This document shows, in pieces, positions 52,453 through 61,875 of a stretch of 64,000 nucleotides of DNA (positions are counted from its first letter, which is position 1; every line of letters starts with the position of its first letter). Made by a program: the position numbers and the translations under genes. Source of the stretch: Nosema muscidifuracis (taxonomy: Eukaryota > Microsporidia > Nosematidae); the NCBI GenBank assembly GCA_028335825.1, contig JAIOKI010000007.1, positions 310,001 through 374,000 on the forward strand, written 5' to 3'. Below the pieces are notes generated by a model. The model was not told where the DNA came from and searched no databases. It saw nothing but the letters and a program-made list of their open reading frames with translations.

Positions 52453-54336
52453 TTTAATTTTTAGGGTTTATGTCTTTATATATTTTATTTTTAATTAATG
52501 ATATTTAATTAAAATTTGATATTTTAAAAGTGAAAAAATAAAATGTATAAAATTGATATATATCATATTTTAACATACTCTAAATTTTTATCAAAATATA
52601 TTTATAATTATTTAATTAAAATAAATCTATAAGGTATTAATTAAAATTTAAACTTATAAATATTGTAAAATACAATATTAATAGATAAAATAAATATTTA
52701 AGATTTAAATTCTTCAATCAAAAATATTTTAATCTATCAATTTTTCAATCCATTTAACTACAAATTCTTAATCAATTAATTTACAAATATTTAATAAATT
52801 AAACTACAAATTCTTTAATCTATTAATCTTAAATTTTTCAATTATCAATAAATTATTTTACAAAATATTCAATTCTTTTAATCTACAAATATTCAATCCA
52901 TTTAACTACAAATTCTTTAATCAATTAATCTTAAATTTTTCAATCATCGATAAATTAATTTACAAAATATTCAATACATTTAACTACAAATTCTTAAATC
53001 AATTAATCTTAAATTTATCAATACATTTAATTACAAATTCTTTAATCTATTAATCCATAAATTATAAATAAAGTAAATCATTAATTTGTTTTAAATTTAA
53101 TTGATCAAAATTTTAATAAAATATTAAATTTTTGTTAATAGTTCAATGATATTTTATAAATGTAAAAAAATAAGTGATTATTTACCTGAGAATATTAGAA
53201 ACGAAATATAATCTGTTAGATAATCACTCAGTTTTTTTATAAAAAATTAAACTAAGAATGATACTATAAGTGGCTACATGTAATGAAATTGTACTAATTT
53301 TAATTGTAAATATATAACAAGACTTAAATTAGAAAGTCGAATATTTTAAAATAAGAATATTTAAGGGAATTTTAAAAGTTTAACGATGTAAAACATTTAT
53401 GAATAAAGATTAAAAAAGAAGTAGAAAGCGAAAATATTGATGAATAATGTATTAAGAATTAAAAAATATTTTGATTTATACTATTAAGCGAAACACTGAT
53501 ATTTAATTATATCAATAAAAGTTTAAGACTACAAAAATAAAAAGTTTAATTTAGATACTAGAACAACCAAAAAAAATATTAAACAATTAAAATAACTAAA
53601 AAGGTTTTTCAAAGCATATTTAATTATCTTCAATATCTTGTAGATTTTAAAATTTGAGATCGATCATATAATGAACAATTTTTTGTAATCATCTCTTCTT
53701 TTTATAAATGATTTTACAAAGTTTAACGAACTAGTAAAAAAACACAGAAATATGCTTGATATTGTTATATTACTGAAATAAAGAAAAGAACAAGTATATA
53801 ATATTAATAAAAGAAAATTAGGAATATAAATAAAGTAATGTGTGAAATGAAATGTAAAACTAAATTGAATGCTAAAAAATTTAATATCATTTATTAAATA
53901 TTATCTTGAACAAAAAAAATAAAGAGAATAGAAAACATCATTTTATATATTTTAAAAAATAAATAAAACAAAATATCATCTAATTAAGCTGTCTTATGCA
54001 AAAAAAGAACTTAATAGTGTTAAATATAAAAAAACTTGATTGTTTTTGACACTGAATAATTTAAAGAGATTATTTTGAGAAGAAAAGTTATATTGAAGAT
54101 TGAATTGAACAAATACATTTTTAATAACGAACTCATGATGAAAATTTAAAGAAGGTTTAAGTATTGAATCTATATAGTGATATTAGAAACAATCACAATT
54201 AAACAAACCATTTTGATATAATGAAGTACCTGGTAGTAAGTTTTAATAATTTGATGAACATCAATATTAAGAAGAAAATAAATTTTTAAATTATATTTTA
54301 GGTAAAATATCAATGCTTAAATAAAATGTTTTTTAA
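52453..54336. repeat. Gene-free region with repeats
   Basis: From about 52690 to 53070 repeated units built on CATTTAACTACAAATTCTTTAATC with TTAATCTTAAATTTTTCAA occur in many imperfect copies. Near 53174-53227 an imperfect inverted repeat has arms close to AGTGATTAT and ATAATCACT. The rest (53.2-54.3 kb) is AT-rich without a recognised gene. Confidence 0.6.
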
Positions 54337-55599
54337 TTAATTTTCAACTAGATATAACTGACTTTCAAAGTAGATAAGAGGTACTGTATCGGATCTGCAA
54401 TAAGGGCATTTATTCATTAAATTATCAAACCATTCTTTTATAGATTTGTATCCGATAAAATGATTGCAAGATAATACTAAACATCCATGCTTTCCCACAC
54501 TTAATCCTTCTTTTGAATCAAATGAATAAGTTTCTTGATCTAATAAAGTGGTAAAAGAATGTAAATGTCCATTTCTTATATTCTCTTTAATTATTGGTTC
54601 AATAAATTCAGTTTTATTGAGCAATTTCTCGTAAAAAAACATTAAATTTTCAACATTTGTTCCATCTATCGAAATTATTTGACAAATAGGAGCAAAATTT
54701 TCGTTAAAAGTATGATTAACCACTATATTTAAATTAAAATTTATAGTAAAATATTTTAGTAGTAAGATAAAGTGATCTAAATTAAATTGTCCTACAAATG
54801 AACACTTATGTTTCATATAGTACATCAGTATTCTAATAATCTGTAAGTCTTTCTCGGAATAATTTCGTGAATTTACTTTATCAATTTTTTTAGATTCTAT
54901 AATAATTTGTTCAGTATTTTTTATATATTTATTTTTACTTACCATAAAAAAATTTTCTTCTAAAAAATCAAAGTTAAAGTAGTCATCTAAATTCTTAGAA
55001 ATAATTTTACTATCAAAATGTTCATAATCGTTTACTATATTATTAAATTCTGCCCAGAATACTTTGTAAATTATATTTTGATATGGGTTTGTTTGAAAAT
55101 CAGTTTGTTTTTTCAATTTAATTTCATATTTCTTGTCAGCAAATTTTACTAGCGATTTATCAAAAAACTTTCCAGTAAAATCTTTATTGCTATAAAAATC
55201 TTGTAAACTGCTTTTATTATTAAAACATTCTGCATATTTATCCATATTACAGATTATGTAATGAATCTTAAGAAGTAATTTATCCATATGAGTAGTTTTT
55301 TTAGTATTTATTATATCAAATATGGCTGGTACTAAATAGCAATCAACATTTAATATAAAGTTATAGAAATCGAATATTTGTATTGCATAGTAGATTCCTT
55401 TACATTCATCTCTAGTTATATCTTCATCAGAATATTTCTTTAAATCAGAACAGAATGTCTTAAATACATCATAAGCTATTGTATTCTCATATTGTTGTTT
55501 AAATTTAACGAGATTATCTTCATATACTTTCTGATCATCTAAGTAAGATTGTAAATCAACTATGTTATTTGATAATATTCCTAATAAAAAAATCAACAT
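54337..55599 (-). CDS. Secreted protein with C-terminal RING-like motif
   Basis: 420 residues from the ATG at 55599; CCC lies just before it (CTCCCTTATG), while an ATG 54 nt upstream would lengthen the start. A hydrophobic N-terminus (LIFLLGILSNN) suggests a signal peptide. Most of the body is helical, lineage-specific and Lys/Asn-rich. The last about 60 residues hold a Cys/His pattern (HGCLVLSCNHFIGY then WFDNLMNKCPYCRS) like a RING-type zinc module with E3 ligase relatives. If secreted, it might act in the host, but this is inference. Confidence 0.75.
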   Translation of the reverse strand: MLIFLLGILSNNIVDLQSYLDDQKVYEDNLVKFKQQYENTIAYDVFKTFCSDLKKYSDEDITRDECKGIYYAIQIFDFYNFILNVDCYLVPAIFDIINTKKTTHMDKLLLKIHYIICNMDKYAECFNNKSSLQDFYSNKDFTGKFFDKSLVKFADKKYEIKLKKQTDFQTNPYQNIIYKVFWAEFNNIVNDYEHFDSKIISKNLDDYFNFDFLEENFFMVSKNKYIKNTEQIIIESKKIDKVNSRNYSEKDLQIIRILMYYMKHKCSFVGQFNLDHFILLLKYFTINFNLNIVVNHTFNENFAPICQIISIDGTNVENLMFFYEKLLNKTEFIEPIIKENIRNGHLHSFTTLLDQETYSFDSKEGLSVGKHGCLVLSCNHFIGYKSIKEWFDNLMNKCPYCRSDTVPLIYFESQLYLVEN

Positions 55600-56732
55600 A
55601 AGGGAGTTATATTTTTTAATTAAATAGAAAATAAATACGTCATTATGACACAATACTAATATAAGATATAAATATATAATGAATTTATACTAAATAAAAT
55701 ATTTCTGTTATCTTTAATTAATTTTTTGAAATAACCAATAATTTTTTTCTAGTAGAATTAATTTAATTTTTGTTTCTTATCACTAAATTGATTTTTTATA
55801 AAATTTATTTGATATTTAACTATGTAATTCTCTATGTTGATAAAAAATAAAACACATTTCTTTATTTTACATTATTTAGTATTTAATGATTTTTTTCGTA
55901 AAATGTAATAATTTCAAAAAAAGTATATTTATATTGAAATAAAATAAGTATCTAAAATATTTATATAATTTTATTAAATTCATTTATGCTCCTTATTAAA
56001 AATTTTTAGTACTTCTCCTAAAAAATTTAACAATCGATAAGAGCTTAAAATTAATATGAATAATTTCTTTCTAAGATATCTAAGAAGTTGATGTATTATA
56101 GTTATATAAATATTTAGAGTAATCAAAAGTGTATTATTGAAATGATTTTTGTTTAAAGATAGATATTATCATTTTAATTTTTTTCTTCACTAATACTGAT
56201 AATACCATCACAATTAAAATGACCATTCATTTTGAGATATAAGAAAAGTGAAAAAAAGTCTATTTTCTTGTAAATTTATAACTAAGAATTTTACTTCTTT
56301 TATGTTTTCATAATTATTTTAATATATAAAAATATTTATGATAGGAATACTTATAGAAAATTCTAAATGTAAAAGATAAGAAGCGCCAATAATTTATATT
56401 ATATTTATAGTTATTTTATAAGATAGCAAATTAAATAAAAACATTATTGACAAATATAATTCAGTATTAAATGTGTAAATATTTTTTATTTAACAAAGGC
56501 AATATTGTAGTAAAATTATTTGAAAATAGAAATTAACTTTTCAAAAATGTATAATAGGAAGAAACTATAGATAATTAAAACTTGACCTTTATGAATTTAA
56601 AAAAATGGTAAGGTGATATTATTTATCTACTTTTAGGTTTGAAGATTAAAATAATTAATAAAAATGTTTTCAAATTTTTTAGCAATTTTGTAAATTTATG
56701 TGATTCAAAAATAATTTCATATGTGTTGACAT
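55600..56732. other. AT-rich region without a clear gene
   Basis: About 1.1 kb with no open frame of note and no RNA gene recognised. Sequence just left of 56.73 kb becomes less AT-extreme as the next small open frame starts. Confidence 0.5.
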
Positions 56733-56906
56733 ATGATGTATTGTGACAAATTACTATCGACAATAGAAAGTGGACTTCAAGATGACCTTAAAAGCCTGAA
56801 AATGGAAATTAGTTGTAAGGTGAGTATGGGGTTCGGAGAAATTGGAGAGAACGAAGGTAAAGATATAAAACATGCTGTTTTAAAGAAAGTAAAACTTTTT
56901 GGCTGA
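56733..56906 (+). CDS. Small open frame of unknown origin, possibly a gene fragment
   Basis: 57 codons from an ATG at 56733 to TGA at 56904-56906. The translation contains DKLLSTIESGLQDDLKSLK and EGKDIKHAVLKKVK, unlike the AT noise around it, and its base use is closer to coding than the surrounding sequence. No CCC motif precedes it. It may be a broken remnant of a longer gene or element. I do not recognise a family. Confidence 0.35.
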   Translation: MMYCDKLLSTIESGLQDDLKSLKMEISCKVSMGFGEIGENEGKDIKHAVLKKVKLFG

Positions 56907-57241
56907 TGAACGAGAAGGGTTAAAAGAAAAATATACCCAAATAAATAATTTATTGTTTAATCTAATATCTGCTTATTAATTGGCAGTATTCACTTTAATA
57001 TTAATCTAAAACTAACTTATCAAGGATTAGATTAAAGATTTTACTATTTATTCTAATTAAATTAATGTCATGAAATTAAACTCATCATATCTAATTATTA
57101 AAATAATTATTTTAATTTGTTTGCTTAATTAAACAAACTGAAATTTTACTATTTAAATAAAAATATTTTTATTTCCTTAATGGTGTATAAAAGGAATCGA
57201 AGACATGACTAAAATAGTCTTGTAGTTCTTAAAGAGAAAAA

Positions 57242-57771
57242 CTACAAAAAAAAATAGTTAAAAGAAGAAGAGCATCAGACAAGGAAACAAATGATGCCGT
57301 TGGATTGCTAAATATTACCAATCCACAATCAGTAACTAATCAAAGGCCAACTGATTTAAGAATGAATGAAGAAGAGAGTGTGATAGATAGATATATCACA
57401 CCTCAAGAAAATACAAATATAGAAATATATCCTCTCGTAGAAGGAATGTATTTCTATACCCTTCCATTAGTAAAATTTATGATAAAAATAAAAAATGTAC
57501 AAGAAAATATTCAATTGTTGGATTAAATGATACATCTAAACTATCAAAATACATTCAGTCTATTAACTTTTGGTTGAATTTTCATCATTTATTCAGTGCA
57601 TATGACTTTAAAATAGATAAAGACTTACATAAAAATAATAAATGTAGACCTATAAATAAATACATGAATATATATTTAAATAATTTTAAAAAAGATATAA
57701 ATTGTAAAATTGTAGAGAGGACTTTTAGCTTTAGTTATTTATTGAATAATTGGGAAAATATATTAAAATGA
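57242..57771 (+). pseudogene. Probable decayed host gene in two frames
   Basis: A first open frame runs from about 57260 (after AAAAGAAGAAGAGCATCAGA) to 57526 with no ATG start, and a second, in another frame, is open from about 57430 to 57771 with CSIVGL-type hydrophobic strands and many Lys/Asn residues (NKYMNIYLNNFKKDINC). Around 57.46 kb the likely coding phase switches between them, so at least one frameshift is present. No family is recognised. It could be lineage-specific like its neighbours. Confidence 0.55.
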
Positions 57772-59523
57772 TATTTAGAATTAACTTATTTTTATTTGTT
57801 AAATTTCCTACAGATTGTTTTTTATATAACTTATTAATTAAAATTGAGTAGATAAATATATTTACATTTTATTTTTTGCACTTTAGAATCATACTTTGAT
57901 ATTTATGGTTACTTATAAAAAACTTAAGTATAAATCTATTTATATAAAAAATTAGACATTAATTTTCATACCCTAAAAAAATATTTATTTTTTCTCAATA
58001 TGTTACAAAAGATTTTATTTTTTAAAAATAAGAATTTTAATCTTAATTTAACTAATTAATTATAACATTAAATCTTTTTTAAAGACAAAAAGATATTATT
58101 TTCATCTGATGATGAAATAAATTCTTCATATAAATAATTTTTCTGTGACGTTCTGAAGATAAATATTCAAGAAATAATATTGTAACGAATTAGAATTTAT
58201 TATTACAATTTAAATTTCTACGCATTAATTAAAATTTATACGTATAAATTATTATTAAATATACTTATAAAAATCAAAAATTATATCCAGTGAAAATTTA
58301 CAGTAGATCGAAACCGAAAAATTGAGATAGTATGATCTTCTTGCAAATGAATTAACACAAATGCACGAGTATAAAACGGTTATTGTGATGTATTTATTAA
58401 CATGAAATATCGTGGTATCAAATTTTCATAGTAGTCACAGAAAGAGACTAGAGATTTCTTTTTAGAATGAAGCTTACGTTCAGTCTATAGTCTTAAAAAA
58501 GACCTTATAGAGTATTTCACTTGACTACAGAAGAGATGGAGACCTTAATAGTGGCTGTAAAAAATTCTAGAAATATAAATAAAAGAGAAGAGCCCAGTCT
58601 TAGCTGTACCAAAGAATAAACATTTTTGGCTTAATAATTAAATTATTTATTTAAGGAATAATTTTATGAGTAGATGATCTTTAGAATTTTTAAATTATGT
58701 ACAATATATAATCTTACTTAAATCAAAAACTTCTGTACTCATAAATATAATTCTAAATATATAAAAGTTCTAATATTCTTTTGATCATTCTTATTGTATA
58801 ATATTTACTTAATAATTTATCCTAGCAAATAATTTGAAAAAATAATTATTGTCTTTAATAAAATAGAGAATAAAAATTATACAATATTTTAAGAAGAATA
58901 AAAATACAAAAAAATCTTTAAGAAAAATTTCTTTGATAATGAAGTTCAGATTGTTACAAAATGAATATACATTTAATTAAAATTAATTTCTTGATCAATT
59001 TTTTTGTAATAAATTAAAAACTATAATATCAAAAATAATAGAATATTTAATTAAAATTAATTTTTTGATCAAATTTTTACAAAAAAAAGAAATTAAATTT
59101 GATCAATTTGGAAGTTTTCTATTGATATATTTAGCTTATAAAATCATATAATATTTTATAAATAATTTATAATTAAAGTTTTTAAAATAAGTAAAATTTT
59201 ATTTTACTTTAAAATTTATTTAAACTCTACTAGTAATAAAATTTTATAAATTAAGTAAAATTTTAATCAATAGATTTTATGAAATTTATAATCAAAATTA
59301 TATTAGTAATATAAAATTTATGAATTCTATTAATCAAAATTTTATAAATTCTATTAATCAAATTTTATAAATTAAGTAAAATTTATTAACCTAAAAATTC
59401 AATATAATTTTTTAATTGAAAATATCATTACTCAGTTTATTTAAAATAAATGTTTGATTTTTAATTAAATTATTCTTTTAATTAAAAATAAATTATATAT
59501 AGACATACACCCTTAAATTTTAA
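57772..59523. other. Long gene-free region with a possible LTR-like or MITE-like segment
   Basis: Mostly AT-rich and repetitive near 59.0-59.4 kb (units around TAATCAAAATTTTATAAATT). Between about 58180 and 58620 composition is less AT-rich, and the start TGTAACGAATTAG with the end region AGTAGTCACA (58433-58441) gives TG...CA limits that could mark an old solo LTR or a MITE. No target-site duplication was confirmed. If it is a retroelement, it is a fossil. Confidence 0.35.
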
Positions 59524-60522
59524 ATGGAAACTTCAGTTTTCAAACCAAATACAACTTCTGATATTTCTAATGAAAATCAAAAACAACTGAAAACTATTGA
59601 AGATGAAGCAGGTCACCAACCCAATAAAGAATCTACTATTAAAGATGAAGCAGGTCACCAACTTAATGAAGAATCTACTATTAAAGATGAAGCAGGTCAC
59701 CAACTTAATAAAGAATCTACTATTGAAGTAGATAATCCAAGTACAAATTCTGATAATCTTAATACATTTGTAATATGGAGAAACAATATTATGAATAATA
59801 TGTCTGATACATGCGAACTTCTAAATAAATATAATTTTCCAGGTGCTAATGAAATTAAAGACCAAGTCAAAATATTACCAAAATGTATGGTACATTTAAC
59901 AAAGAAAATATGTAATTGTGATCCAAATTGTGTATCAGAAAGTTTTAAAAATTTTGAGTTTGACAAAGAATGTTCGTTATTTGATTTAGAAAATGTATTT
60001 ACCGATGATAAATATATCTTTGGATGTGATAAATATGATTATCGACCTATCGAAGGAAAATTAGTAAAATATAAAGTAGGTAAAAATGTCAATGAAGCTA
60101 AAGAAAATTTTTATAAAGCTATTAATGATCTATGCGAGGATGAATCAAAGATTAATGAAGCTAGAGCCAGTGCTTACGAATTACGTGACGAATGTTTTGA
60201 CGACATCTATTGTTTGGTAAATGCTTTGAATCAAAAGTTTTCACTTGATTGTAAAAACAAAGATTTTGAAAATAACTTAAAAGAAATTAGCAAAATATTC
60301 GATATTGAATTAAAGATAAGTCCTTATAAAGAATTATCAGATAATCAAAATTCTCATGGAAGGAATCTACGTAGTATTGATGAAATCTCTACTTTAGAAA
60401 ATTCTAATGAGATTAAAAATCTTAATACAAGTATTTGTACATCTTTTACAGTTATAGGAGTATTATTGTTAAGTTTTTTAGGATATTTATTTATTAAGAA
60501 TAAGAAAAAAAATAAATTTTAA
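59524..60522 (+). CDS. Membrane-protein paralogue 2 (repeat-bearing N-terminus, C-terminal TM)
   Basis: 332 residues. Residues 24-65 hold three copies of a 14-residue repeat (DEAGHQ...EESTIK, 42 nt each, 59593-59718). The middle is homologous to the 51.4-52.45 kb gene on the opposite strand: CNCDPNC, TDDKYIFGCDKYDYRP, AYELRDECFDD and GRNLRSIDEIST. A C-terminal membrane span (about 302-323) is followed by a short Lys-rich tail. CCC at 59510-59512. It probably has the same role as paralogue 1, which is unknown. The repeats and the diverged N-terminus suggest rapid change. Confidence 0.72.
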   Translation: METSVFKPNTTSDISNENQKQLKTIEDEAGHQPNKESTIKDEAGHQLNEESTIKDEAGHQLNKESTIEVDNPSTNSDNLNTFVIWRNNIMNNMSDTCELLNKYNFPGANEIKDQVKILPKCMVHLTKKICNCDPNCVSESFKNFEFDKECSLFDLENVFTDDKYIFGCDKYDYRPIEGKLVKYKVGKNVNEAKENFYKAINDLCEDESKINEARASAYELRDECFDDIYCLVNALNQKFSLDCKNKDFENNLKEISKIFDIELKISPYKELSDNQNSHGRNLRSIDEISTLENSNEIKNLNTSICTSFTVIGVLLLSFLGYLFIKNKKKNKF

Positions 60523-61875
60523 TTTATCTTAGTGCTATGATAGATTTTTAATTAATAATAAAATTATAGGATAGATTTTTAATTAGTAAGATATTTTATA
60601 TTCTATTTACTTAAAAAATAAAGTACTTTTTTATAAATTTATTATTTTGCATGACTAATCGAAATAAATCATTTCGTTATTTGTAATAATAAAATGTTAT
60701 TATTTTAATTTAATATATAAATTATAATTATTCAGTTATATTAAGAGCTTATTTATAATTTATAACGTAATAGAATCAAAGTTTAATATAAAACTTTACT
60801 ATCACATGCAAACTCTTTGAAAATTATATCGATATTTTTTAAAATAATGTTAGGTTAGATAGACATTATTTTTAAATATCTATAAATACTTATAATACAG
60901 TTTTACTAAACTTTTGACTTTATTTTGAAATACATTAATTTTCAATACTTAAATATATTTAGAAATAAAAATAAATAGTAATGAAATTTAAGGTTATTAT
61001 TCTACTTTCTTATTTAAATCGTATATAAAAATTTTTTATTTTTCAAGAATTAAGAAAAACTACATGTTATTATTCTCTCTATAAAATATAATTAATAGTA
61101 ACTCATAATTATATCTTAAAAATGATGGAACTTTAATTCGAAGAATTAGTTAAGATTAAAATGCTATAAAGAACTGATAAAAGTTTAAATATATAATTAT
61201 TTAAAATATATTTTAATTGGAAGAATTTAACGTTAACTTCAGTGACAAGTTTTATTATAAGAGTAATATTGCTTGAATAAAATTTATAAAAAAGAAATTT
61301 ATTTAGCCAATTGGTTATTTTGTAAAATATTTTCTAATAGTTGATAAAAAAAAATAATAACGTTTTAATCTTCTATTTTTTTTACAAAATGAATTATTAG
61401 TGACATATTCTGAATCATAAATTATTTATTTTCTTTTTAATAAAAATATAATGGAACTAACATTTGTATAAATGAAGATATTTTATAAAAAATATAATAA
61501 AACTAACTTTTGTATAAATGAAGATATTTTATTTAAATATAATGGAACTTAATTATTCAATATATTTAATTTTTTTTAAAAAATGTTATTTAAATTAATA
61601 TGACATTTTTGACATCATGAATTGTTGGGTTAAAGAATAAAATTTATAAATAATATTTTATTTAAATTAATATGACATTTTTGACATCATGAATTGTCGA
61701 GTTAAAGAATAAAAATTATAAATAATATTTTATTTAAATTGCTGTTTTTAATAAAAATAATATTTATTTAAATTTGTTGTTTTAATAAAAAAAAAATATT
61801 TATTTAAATTTGTTGTTTTAATAAACAAAATAAATTTAAAATTTATAAATAATATTTTATTTTTTTTATCTATAA
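60523..61875. repeat. AT-rich region with direct repeats
   Basis: Direct repeats of about 72 nt (TTAATATGACATTTTTGACA...) occur twice at about 61595-61738. Two copies of a unit containing AACTTTTGTATAAATGAAGA lie at about 61445-61545. A unit containing TTTATTTAAATTTGTTGTTT repeats at about 61740-61830. No gene is seen. Confidence 0.65.

Noticed and set aside
53170-53230. Imperfect inverted repeat considered as a terminator or RNA gene
   Set aside because: Arms are short and imperfect, and no gene lies close enough to give it a role.
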